Assembly: GCA_029891385.1 (NCBI GenBank)
Contig: CM057224.1
Location: 3,410,001 to 3,474,000 of the forward strand
Direction: 5' to 3'
DNA: 64,000 bases
Source: Erythroxylum novogranatense
Taxonomy: Eukaryota > Streptophyta > Magnoliopsida > Malpighiales > Erythroxylaceae
Numbering within the stretch: position 1 is the first letter of the stretch; every line of letters begins with the position of its first letter. The translations under genes and the position numbers were made by a program. Of the stretch, positions 46,801 through 54,784 are shown piece after piece. The notes below the pieces were generated by a model. It had not been told where the DNA came from. It made no database searches and was given only the letters and a program-made list of their open reading frames with translations.

Positions 46801-48136
46801 TGGTCCGATAGCTTCGTCTCTACTGCTATCATACGAGCATCCATTGCTTCCCACTTCTGTGACGCCATTCTTGTTTGCATACACTGGGCCTCTCAATGAA
46901 AGCACCAATGATAGGCAAATAGATGACAATATAGGATTTTTATTACGGTTTAGCAATAGCCTCGTAGGAAACTACAAACACCAAAGCTACCGGCCAACAA
47001 TGGCCCCTTCAACTGAGACAATACAAAGAGAAAAGATACCCCTTTTGTACTATCCCATTCCCTTACATATTCTCCTCCGTCTCTCCTCTAACTAATTCTT
47101 CTCTAACCGTTAGCTGACTCACATTCCCTGCCTTAGTGATTCTCATGGAATATGTTAACATGGGTTTGTGGCCCATGTTCGGTTCCTTCCCCCTCTTTCT
47201 CCTAGAGTAAGTCAATATGGGTTTATGACCTGTATTGCTATCACGCCTTACCCTTGAACTTACACAGCTACTCAAGACTGGCCGATGCTATTTACCTCTG
47301 GGTCTTTTATGTGTTCTGGAAAATGCAATTAGACTAGATAACCAAGCTATTGAGTTGATATTGATATTTTGATACTTTGCATGCCACAAGTGTTTGCAGC
47401 ATTGCTAATGGATGAGTGAATTGTAGGAACCAATTGGTTCCGATAATTTCTTGGTTAAACATTATACATGTTGTCCAAGGACTCTATCCTTGATGTGTTT
47501 GCATGACAAATAAAAAATATGGAAGCAAATGATCAGAGAGATTGAAATCGAGTAAGAAGAAAAACCTGTAGGAATGAAACGAAGAACAGAGAAATGTGAA
47601 CTTTGTAATTGTCTTGGATTCTTACCTTCATAATGATGAGTAAAAGTAGATCAAAATTATAAACTGACCTCTTCAGAATATTTTTTGTTTCATCCAAAAT
47701 GGACTGAGGTTTGGTTCATCAAATGACTTGCTACTCCGAAATTTTGAAGTTTAAGAGGAGATCAACTAACTAATCACCATGCTATTGAGAAATGTAATAG
47801 ACCTCCTCATGCTATTGAGAAATGTAATAGACCTCCTCCCTACACTCACCCCCTCATTTTCCTTTCATACCTGTAATGCGTTTTCTTGATCCACTTTTTC
47901 ATGTTAATTAATGCAATAAGCTTTCTTTGCACAAAACTAAACTCTCTTTTAGATACTGAGATGGAGAGGTGTGAAGAGGAGAGATCATTATTGAAAAGAA
48001 GATTGGTTGCATCTGCTGTTGAAATTGAAAGACAGGTACTTTAATTCTTTATTGATCTTAGAGTGAAATAGGCTCTACTCAGAAAATTATGGTTCAACAC
48101 TGGTTCAATTTACAGAGGATGAAGTGCTTACCCTGA
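34818..48136 (+). CDS. CYP23: Cyclophilin-type peptidyl-prolyl isomerase, CYP23
   Basis: Eight exons join without a break: 34818-34925, 35023-35136, 35251-35399, 35943-36015, 36087-36176, 36544-36583, 47953-48035 and 48116-48136, giving 225 residues. All introns are GT-AG. Residues 1-20 are a hydrophobic signal sequence ([13 protein letters not shown]), so the protein should enter the secretory pathway. Residues about 31-190 form the cyclophilin domain, with NHFFR (catalytic arginine at 74) and the KGFVAQV block; the usual tryptophan and histidine of the LDGKH region are H and Y here (PHLDGKYAIFG, 143-153). The C-terminus (192-225) is a charged helix ending in RMKCLP. The family isomerises prolyl bonds during folding. 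An in-frame ATG at 34788 could extend the N-terminus by 10 residues; I chose 34818 because it begins the hydrophobic signal. Intron 6 (36584-47952) holds a nested retrotransposon pair. Confidence 0.92.
36844..37186 (-). repeat. Outer chromovirus 3' LTR
   Basis: 343 bp, TGATAG to CTATCA, matching 46909-47243 along its length with about 5 percent substitutions and several indels. The coding end of the element (chromodomain tail) abuts it at 37187. Confidence 0.93.
37187..37367 (-). pseudogene. Outer chromovirus chromodomain, distal part
   Basis: Minus-strand translation from 37362 downwards gives [10 protein letters not shown], then a WKG block, IEEASWI, and an FCLEDKADF tail: the order seen at the end of plant chromovirus integrases. 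The chromodomain guides integration to particular chromatin. Its first part lies beyond the inner element, above 42536, so the domain is split in two by the insertion. Confidence 0.8.
37363..37367. repeat. Target site duplication of inner element, left copy
   Basis: GGAGC, repeated exactly at 42532-42536 after the inner element's second LTR. Confidence 0.93.
37368..37821 (+). repeat. Inner chromovirus 5' LTR
   Basis: 454 bp; nearly identical to 42080-42531. It would carry the element's promoter and, in the other copy, its polyadenylation signal. Confidence 0.95.
37825..37837 (+). other. Inner chromovirus primer-binding site
   Basis: TGGTATCAGAACC, complementary to the 3' end of initiator methionine tRNA with little mismatch, three bases after the 5' LTR. 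The gag start codon follows at 37845. Confidence 0.85.
37845..38750 (+). pseudogene. Inner chromovirus gag, frameshifted at the zinc knuckle
   Basis: The frame begins at ATG 37845 ([19 protein letters not shown]) with a coiled-coil-like N-terminus and contains the gypsy gag core ([20 protein letters not shown], then [17 protein letters not shown]). A one-base deletion near 38672 shifts it just before the zinc knuckle, whose cysteines appear in the next frame ([14 protein letters not shown], from about 38670). Gag would form the particle that packages element RNA. The TTG-initiated reading upstream of 37845 overlaps the primer-binding site and is not a real start. Confidence 0.85.
38669..42068 (+). 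pseudogene. Inner chromovirus pol with C-terminal chromodomain
   Basis: Continues in the shifted frame with protease ([11 protein letters not shown], about 38878), then RT entering at about 39390. A TGA replaces an arginine codon at 39531-39533 (GKW*FCVDYR). A frameshift near 39805 precedes the FFDDILVYS catalytic box (about 39828). RNase H ([14 protein letters not shown], about 40264) follows; a TAG at 40645-40647 separates it from integrase. Integrase keeps its zinc-binding block (CSVCQRHK) and all three catalytic positions ([23 protein letters not shown]). A one-base loss near 41743 shifts the frame into the chromodomain ([17 protein letters not shown], about 41967-42017). The enzyme would copy and insert the element; breaks prevent this. 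Confidence 0.9.
42080..42531 (+). repeat. Inner chromovirus 3' LTR
   Basis: 452 bp, near-identical to 37368-37821, followed by the GGAGC target duplication. Confidence 0.95.
42532..44100 (-). pseudogene. Outer chromovirus RNase H, integrase and start of chromodomain
   Basis: A 507-codon minus-strand frame (44090-42567) begins in RNase H ([12 protein letters not shown]) and runs through integrase: zinc-binding CAVCQRHK, then [18 protein letters not shown] and [10 protein letters not shown]. The first catalytic aspartate is changed to asparagine (MNFI where MDFI is standard), so this integrase could not cut or join DNA. A TAA at 42564-42566 (probably from a glutamine codon) stops it, and the frame would then enter the chromodomain, which is cut at 42536 by the inner element and resumes at 37362. 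A frameshift at about 44090 separates it from RT. Confidence 0.9.
44090..45274 (-). pseudogene. Outer chromovirus reverse transcriptase
   Basis: From 45274 the frame reads [19 protein letters not shown] and then the RT core ([39 protein letters not shown]) to the catalytic FFDDILIYS box near 44590. A stop follows directly (SRSW*), and another near 44404; the same frame then continues to the [12 protein letters not shown] block and RNase H start ([14 protein letters not shown]) at 44380-44090. The RT core itself is intact, with the YxDD position as FFDD, the usual gypsy form. This enzyme would copy element RNA into DNA. Confidence 0.88.
45187..45910 (-). pseudogene. Outer chromovirus zinc knuckle and protease
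   Basis: Near 45900-45825 the minus strand encodes [15 protein letters not shown], the gag zinc knuckle form of this element group, followed by a stop. The protease frame at 45729-45187 contains [14 protein letters not shown]; the active triad is DNG where DSG or DTG is usual, so the catalytic site is altered. The rest ([16 protein letters not shown]) is typical retropepsin C-terminal sequence. Confidence 0.82.
45909..46880 (-). pseudogene. Outer chromovirus gag
   Basis: Starts at about 46880 ([20 protein letters not shown]), with a helical N-terminus, then the gag core [23 protein letters not shown] stops at 46443-46445 and near 46319 break the frame; the gag continues in-frame between them and on to a proline/arginine-rich C-terminal tail at 46310-45909. 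The primer-binding site lies just upstream at 46890-46908. Confidence 0.85.
46890..46908 (-). other. Outer chromovirus primer-binding site
   Basis: TTGGTGCTTTCATTGAGAG on the minus strand, directly after the LTR end. This form is common in plant chromoviruses with short LTRs, and differs from the methionine-tRNA site of the inner element. Confidence 0.7.
46909..47243 (-). repeat. Outer chromovirus 5' LTR
   Basis: 335 bp, matching 36844-37186; starts TGATAG and ends CTATCA on the plus strand. Confidence 0.93.
47778..47837 (+). repeat. 30-bp tandem duplication in CYP23 intron 6
   Basis: Two exact adjacent copies of a 30-bp unit beginning CATGCTATTGAGAAATGTAA, at 47778-47807 and 47808-47837. 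They lie about 115 bp before exon 7. No variation between copies, so the duplication is recent. Confidence 0.9.
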
Positions 48137-49114
48137 TTTGGTTGGAAAAACCGGCCAAGAAGGGATTTCTACCTGTGCTATTTCTTTGGAAACATGGAAC
48201 TGTATGGAATCGTGAGCTGGGCAGATATCAGCAACTAAACGGGATCTCATTATTCATTAGGTTAAGGTTGATGTGCCAACGTAAATGTTGACTTGTATAA
48301 TGTTCTGTCCTGAATGCTAAAAATTTTATCATGTACACAGGATGAATCTGTGCTTCCAGGCACTGGACTCGTGTAATTTTGACATGTTCAATACATTCAA
48401 TGCCCTGAATTTCTACATGAACAAGTGATTAATTTTCCCTGCCCTGTTCCACCTGATGCAAGTAATAGCCATTTTACGTTTTGAACGAAACGGAGAAGAA
48501 TAAGTTACGACTGGAAGCCTGGAACAGGGTCAGGTGAGGCGCGTGCTATTCGGGAGAACCAGAATCAGACCAAATCCAAAATAGTAGGGGAGGGAATAAC
48601 AATTGGTTGAACCAAATGTAAGGATGGCAATGAGCCGAGCCCAGGTTAAATTTTTTTTATGTCGAACTGCACTCAAGTTGAGGTCTGATCAATGTATTTC
48701 ACCGAGCTTAAAGTCTGATCAAATTGCAGTAATAACGATGAACATAGATGCACCGCCACGTGAACCATGATTCATTGTCTGTATTTCAATCTGTTGCAAC
48801 TAAATCTAATTTTAGCATCCACTAGTGTTCACTTGTATTCTCAACTTTCCCAAACGATACAGTACCAAAATTAGAACAACAACACCGCACCATAAAATAG
48901 ATATCAGGATAATTACGAAAACAATTAGATTTTTCATGAATCAAAACAAGTAATTTAACACAAGTATACCTCTGGAATTAAAAATAAAAATAACCAGCCC
49001 CATGCTTGATTGAAAAATACTTCGTATCCAAATCAACATCCATAAAATCATAAGTTATTACAAGGATTGAATCACTTAAGAGCTGTCAACAGACAAATTA
49101 TACATACATTAAAT
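48137..49114. other. CYP23 3' flank, no other gene recognised
   Basis: The first few hundred bases should be the CYP23 3' UTR; no polyadenylation site could be fixed with confidence. The rest is AT-rich with no recognisable coding sequence. Confidence 0.5.
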
Positions 49115-49290
49115 AGAAAGGATGAACCCACGAGAGCCGGTGGAGTGGCACGGGTTTCTCCATCCTTAATTAAGGTCTCAAGTTCGAGTATTGAGAATGA
49201 AGTCGCTTTAAAAAGTTATGAGGGAGAGCTTTGTCGCCTAAAAGGATCCTATTGACTCGAATCCACGTAGATAATGCTTGCACATAGTAG
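49115..49290 (+). mobile_element. SINE-like element (tRNA-derived)
   Basis: The stretch has a pol III-type internal promoter: an A-box-like GGTGGAGTGGCACGG (49139-49153) and a B-box-like CAAGTTCGAG (49178-49187), spaced as in tRNA-derived SINEs. It continues with the GAATGAAGTCGC, GGGAGAGCTTTGTCGCC and GACTCGAATCC words that I recall from plant SINE bodies. It cannot fold as a tRNA, and no clear tail or target duplication is visible, so it may be truncated. Confidence 0.5.
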
Positions 49291-49429
49291 TATAATAAAT
49301 GTGTGAAATTAGGTATTTTATTCTAGAGAACAGAACAACTAAATAGTAATATAAAGTACATCAAACTTCTCACAAATTACTTTAGCTAACTTCTATTACT
49401 CTTTTGTCACCAAACAAATATATTGAGAA

Positions 49430-50360
49430 TTTTGTTGTCTCAACTTGATAGATGCTCCAATATACTTAATTGCCAACTCTAGCATCTTGAATGTAGAATT
49501 TTGAAGTTTTTTCAAAAATTTCAACCACTTTAGAAGTTGCATCCTAATAGACTATGCTATCTCACATCGTTCTACCTCTTCTTTGATTATCTAATAAGAC
49601 ATCCTTCTTTACCAAATTTAGTATACATGCAAAATAATGTATATGGAAGAATCAGTAAGCACCCAACTTGTAACTTAGCCGTGACTTTATCGACCATAGC
49701 ATCATTTGTAGTATAATTATCCAACATTATGGTTGAGACTTGAGAGTCTTGTGTTGGTATTCGACTCCATCAAATAATCGATTATCACAATTGCTAACCT
49801 CTTACACAATCAAATGATAAATGATAACCAAGTTAAAGAACATAATTTACCTCAAGATTCAACCATATGAATTGCAATTGTTTTTAATGTAATGCATTGT
49901 CATCTTCATAGAATATTTCTTTTGTAACGTATCCATGATTAACTAACACATCTTTAATGTCAAATTCTTCAATTCTTTATAAATATACAATGTGTCTTTC
50001 TTCATGGTATTACTAGTTGGTATCCTAAAATGAACTAAAGTAAGATAGAAAATTTCTTAAAATCTTGATTATCAATAATCGATGACGGATAAACATTTTA
50101 TTTATCGTCTTAATAAGAAAATATTTTAATCTCTGATCAGGATCATAAGTCACAGTAGCCATTTCATTTATTAGATTAAAGGTAAAAAGTTCGATGATCT
50201 AATATCATCTTTTTTTTTATTGCAGGAGTTCATATGTATTTTCAAATGAAACGTTTCATCTTTTGAACCTACATTCAAAATCTTATGGCAATATTTACAC
50301 TTGGCATATCTATCATCACTTGATTTGATCTTCTTGAAATGATTTCAAACATTACTTTTT
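49430..50360 (-). pseudogene. hAT transposase remnant with BED zinc finger
   Basis: The minus strand near 50350-50235 reads an HFKKI block, then KCKYCHKILN and a FHLKIHM block, the C-C-H-H layout of a BED zinc finger. Around 50000-49840 come TSNTMKKDTLYIYKEL and a MTMHYI block, and at 49737-49680 STIMLDNYTTNDAMVDKV, the conserved DN-containing block of hAT transposases of the RICESLEEPER type. Stops and frame changes occur throughout and the C-terminal dimerisation domain was not found. Such proteins cut and paste hAT elements; this copy is dead. A LINE inserted just upstream (50558). Confidence 0.7.
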
Positions 50361-50544
50361 ATTTTTCAAAGAGGTAGTTCCTTGTATTTGAATTATTTCA
50401 TTATTTAATATATGATTACTTATTGGATTAGAACTCTCTATTGTATTGCATTGTGTTGTTGAAGTATAGACTTCATCCATATGAACAAATTTTAAACAAG
50501 ACAATTACATCATACAAAAAGTAGTTATGACATGGGCTATAAAT

Positions 50545-50557
50545 TACATTTAGTGAA
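50545..50557. repeat. LINE target site duplication, left copy
   Basis: TACATTTAGTGAA, repeated exactly at 51760-51772 after the LINE's A-rich tail. Confidence 0.9.
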
Positions 50558-51759
50558 TTTATTCTTCCCTGGAGAGCGGCAGTGAGACCCTGCAAAGTTG
50601 TTGTCCTATTTTAGTATTGATGATGTGCATGTTATTCTCGGTATTCCTTTGAACACTCGCCCCATACCGGATAAGCTCATTTGGATTTGTGGCCGTCTCG
50701 GGTTTTACTCGGTTAAAACTGCTTATTATGAGGCCCTTGAGGATTTGGGCGAAAGTAGGCAACGGGTACACGGCTTTGTCTGGAAGCGGATCTGATCCCT
50801 TGATGTTCCTCCAAAAGTACACGATTTCCTATGGCAGTGTTGTCGTGGCGTGTTACCTACTAAAGATAATCTGCAACTCCGAGGGGTGAACGTTGACTTA
50901 CATTGCTTATTTTTTCATGGACATGAATCTATGCAGCCTGTGTTCCTTGACTGTCCTCTGGCAAAAGAGTTATGGAGGTTAGCCGGCTTAGTTCTACCTT
51001 CCTCTTTATCATATTTTCTGGATTTTTTTGCCTATGTCTATGAGATAGCAGGAAGAGATCGTGCCGTTAGAATCGGGATTCAGGCATGGAAGCTTTGGTT
51101 GGCGCGAAATGACAAGTTATGACATGATAAACGAGTCACGCCACACCAGATTCATATACAAGCTAATTTTTACTATTCGGACTTTCAGGAGACCATGTCG
51201 GGTGGTACTATCCGGACTGTCGCTTTCCCGTTACCATTGTGTTTTCGGGCGGCTGCCGCCATGACGTTGTCTTCTCATTGGTTGACTTTCATTGATGGTT
51301 CAATCTTTGCCGAGGTTGACCTTCTTGGGTTTGGCATTTTATTTGAAGACGGTGAAGGATCCTTTTCACTCACCCTTTCGGGCTACGAGGACGGCACTGA
51401 CAGTCCTGCAATGGCGGAGGCGCTTGCTCTTCGACAGTGTTTGTTATTTGCTCGTGATGGCATGCTACAAGCAAGCTCTATTTTTACTGATAGTCAACTC
51501 CTTATCCATGCTTTGAACTCCAGGTCTTTAGATTTTTCTTATTTTGGTTTTATCATTTCGGACTGTAAGGCTATTTTATGCACTAGGAACGATATCTCTG
51601 TTTCTTGGATTAGGCGTTCGAAGAATGGGGACGCTCATTCTCTCGCTCGGGTATCTGTTCTCCATAGCCGTTTTCAGGTGTGGGTTGATATACCTGCCTG
51701 TATTTTTAATCATTATTCCTCGAGATAATAGCTATTTCTCTCTCTTAAAAAAAAATACA
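50558..51759 (+). mobile_element. 5'-truncated L1-type LINE with 13-bp target duplication
   Basis: About 1.2 kb: a coding 3' end (zf-RVT and RNase H domains) followed by an A-rich tail (from about 51747) and flanked by perfect 13-bp repeats TACATTTAGTGAA. Loss of everything upstream of the zf-RVT region is the usual result of target-primed reverse transcription that stopped early. The plant L1 type is inferred from a C-terminal RNase H domain. Confidence 0.9.
50598..51728 (+). pseudogene. LINE zf-RVT and RNase H domain, two nonsense codons
   Basis: One reading frame runs the whole length, interrupted only by TGA at 50793-50795 and TGA at about 51120. In both places the family context suggests a tryptophan (TGG). 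The first part holds the zf-RVT block (VPPKVHDFLWQCCRGVLPTK, then FLDCPLAKELW). The second, from about 51258, is RNase H of the plant LINE type, with all expected acidic positions visible: FIDGS, MAEALAL, FTDSQ and GDAHSLAR. The polypeptide ends HYSSR before the A-rich tail. The RNase H would degrade RNA in the copied hybrid. Confidence 0.88.
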
Positions 51760-51772
51760 TACATTTAGTGAA

Positions 51773-53744
51773 GTTCCAAAGTTTGTACAAATGGAGTTCT
51801 AAACATATAAAAATGCAGTCCAATGAAAGAAATATACTCAGCCTTTGATATTTACAACAAAGCATCAGTGTTGGATAGTTTTGGGACGTTGAGCTAGATA
51901 AAAGAAGAAACAACTAGAAAGTTGAGAAATACAATTAACATTCATTTTGAAGTTTAACTATTTGATGTAGTCGAACATTTTATATCATCTGTTTAGTGTC
52001 GAACTAAAAGAAAAGTGTATCACTAACAAAAAAAAAACCTATACCATTAATGCCTAGTTAGCAAAAACTTGAAAGTAGTATCATTCCTCTACATCAAAAT
52101 CAATAACCTCGGTCAAGGAAAATCTGTTTCCATGCTTAATGTCTAGATGCATAAATCAAAAGTGCTTAGTTCCACAAAAATTGAACTAAATCAATGTCTC
52201 TTCAAATTTTAGACCATTCAAACGGTAGAACTTGCACCAATAGATTGACAATACCTTGCATGAAGCATTATTGCTAAGCCTCCGCTAAGAAAAAAGACCA
52301 CGAGTTATCATTCTCATCAATCCATGATGAATCATAGCATTCACATACGAAAAGTTTGAATCCATGATGAATGAATGAGTAATGATATATGGAACCTCAA
52401 AGTGAATTAAGCTTTGTTTTTTTCAATACTAAATTCTCAGTATACACGAGAAATAAGCAATCAACCCAACCCATCAAGAGACCAACATGAGCAGCCAATA
52501 TATTAAACACCCAGAGGGTAACATGACAGTAGTAAATTAAAATGCTGACATTTGTAGGATAAATAGTTGAGAACAATAACAATAATAGATGTACATCCTT
52601 TTCTAAGATTAAGGAGCCATATGAGTCATTTCTCAGCAAAAGCATATATAAGGTTTAACTCTCTACCAATTGCAAGAAGCAACAAAATCAAAAGTCTATT
52701 TTGCTGCTTTGCTACTTCACTAGGACACGACGAGACTACTGCTTCGCTAAGGCTGAGTTAGCAGGTTAGTGATTGAAACGCGTCACTGGATAGTAGTGCC
52801 TATCTATGAATATTGACAAAATAGAATTTTTTAAAAAGTCCAAGTTGATTCCAGTTCACTTGACTTCAAATTAAATTTAATTATACTAAATTTGTTTTCG
52901 TGCTTATATAAATGATTGATCTTTGGCGTTGGGGCCCCATGCCAATAATCGCATGTATGATCCGGCGGTGTTAGCTGTCCTTTGTAAACAAGAATTGTAA
53001 CTCCTCTTTCATTAACTGTTTAGTTGTCTGCAACATAATATGAGCACAATCAGAACACAGGCTTCCAAATTTCAAAACTTTAGGACATAACATGTGCTTT
53101 CTCTTTGTGTTTCCTTGGTGAATTCTTCATGGAACTCCATCTGAATTCGGCAATAGTATGATATCATTCTTAAAGGCCGTTTCGTCTTTATTTTTCAGAA
53201 TGTATTTGTACGACAGACAGCAGCTGTCGGGATACGACCACCTTGGAGCTGCCTAGCTAGTTGAACTAGCATACATCGTTATACAGGAAATTTAGAGGTC
53301 ACAGGTTTATTGTCTTGTTAGGAGGACTAAAACGAGAGCTATGATCACATGGTCAATAGCATTTACTTGCGGAATTGTTTGGGAATGGAACTGAATGGGA
53401 CTTCACATACAACTAAAGGAAGTCACATCATAAGATTGATTTGTCGAGCACGAACCTGCCTTTTAGGCTGTTTTGGTAGTAGGATGCACCAATCCCTCTA
53501 AAACCCCCTCAGCTGAACGCAGGGGAGCACATCATGACATGGTATTAATGTTACTGTTGGCCTAAAAAGGTGTTTCAGAGAGTTTCTATAAGGTTAATGT
53601 CTGCGGTTCCACAACGAAGCATATAAAAGATAATGACAAAACACAAAAACGTAATTAGTGTCCACATGAAATATTTTGGTGAGTCTATTAGTGCCCACAA
53701 GAGTTTTGGGTTAGTTTACACAGAGGAGAGAATGTATTCTTAAA
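51773..53744. other. Intergenic DNA, no gene recognised
   Basis: AT-rich; frames of 60-80 codons show no family resemblance. A GC-richer patch at 52925-52990 and at 53210-53290 has no clear identity. Confidence 0.5.
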
Positions 53745-54345
53745 TTTAGTAAAAAATTGTATTTATTTGAATTTTTAGTTTTTATTTTTGATTTTGGTTT
53801 CTTCCGATTTTTAAAAATTATGAAAATTATAAAAAGTAATTTTGTTTTTTTCATAATCTGATTTATTATCATTTAAATATATATTATTTAATTATTCAAT
53901 TATTAATAAAATTATAAATAATTTAATTCAACATTATATTTATATATTTAATAATTAAACTTAATTATCAATAAAATTATGAATAATTTAATTTTATAAT
54001 TAAATTATATGTAATTAAATTTAAAATATATAAATATTCAAATAAAATTTGATTTAATAATTAAAATATATTACAAATAAATATTAATTTTAAATAAAAT
54101 ATTAATTTTATTAAAATAACATAATTTTATTAATAAATATTATATAAGAGATTAAATAAATTTATTTAATTAAAAATAATTTATTTTAAGTTTTATTTAA
54201 AATATAATTATTATCAGTGATAAAATATAACTACATTAACATTAACAATTAAACAAGTTTTGTTTTTATTTGAAAGAAAATAGAAACATAAAACTAAAAA
54301 TAGAAACTGAAAACTATAACAAAAAATGGAAGTAGAACCAAACGA
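53745..54345 (-). repeat. AT-rich repeat, copy B (inverted)
   Basis: The reverse complement starts GTTTGGTTCTACTTCCATTT, then TTTCTATTTTTAG and TTTCAAATAAAAACAAAAC blocks, and ends AATTTTTTACTAAATTTAAG, the same order as copy A at 23855-24500. About 600 bp; the interior is nearly pure A/T. Confidence 0.6.
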
Positions 54346-54784
54346 CCCCAAATTTATATTATTAGTAGAAACCAAAATGTAGCTTCTTTAAGTAACCTAC
54401 TGATCATATGCATGCTCTAAATTACCAAGTATGGTATATATGCCAATAGAGTGACTAACAGTCCATCAAAATGAGAAGTAGAACACAAGGAAAAAGTAGA
54501 TAGAATGTCTTAATGACTTGTAGCTTAGTATTAAATTGTCATAAAAATTGAGAAATTAAATAATCATATTAGAACACATGAAAATGGGAGGAAAAAAAAA
54601 AAGAAGTAATACAAAAAGAGATCGAGAGTTACAGGAGAAAAGGAGAGATAGACACATTACTTTATGTTATAAATGATTACAAAACGATATTTTATGTGGT
54701 CATATAGATGAACTATCTAAATAGTCTTTACATATCTATGATAAATTCATAATATTTTTCAACAAATAACCTTATAGTTAAGAT

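Larger units (their letters stand above)
36844..47243 (-). mobile_element. Ty3/gypsy chromovirus (outer element), interrupted by a second one
   Basis: LTRs at 36844-37186 and 46909-47243 begin TGATAG and end CTATCA. The flanks CGCTT (36839-36843) and CGCCT (47244-47248) are a target duplication with one change. On the minus strand a primer-binding site TTGGTGCTTTCATTGAGAG directly follows the LTR (46890-46908). Gag, protease, RT, RNase H, integrase and a chromodomain follow in gypsy order. Without the inner element its length is about 5.2 kb. The two LTRs differ at several percent of sites plus small indels. Short LTRs and a chromodomain suggest the Reina-like chromoviruses (inference). Stops, a frameshift and a lost integrase aspartate make it inactive. 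It lies antisense to CYP23. Confidence 0.93.
36584..47952 (+). other. CYP23 intron 6, expanded by nested retrotransposons
   Basis: The donor follows exon 6 (TATTATG|GTATG) and the acceptor precedes exon 7 (TCTTTTAG|ATACTGAG). Phase is kept: one base from exon 6 and two from exon 7 make an aspartate codon. Only about 1 kb of the 11.4 kb is original intron (36584-36843 and 47249-47952); the rest is retrotransposon. Confidence 0.9.

Noticed and set aside
49115..49290. A functional tRNA gene
   Set aside because: The box-like motifs are present but no cloverleaf can be formed, and the surrounding words are of SINE type.
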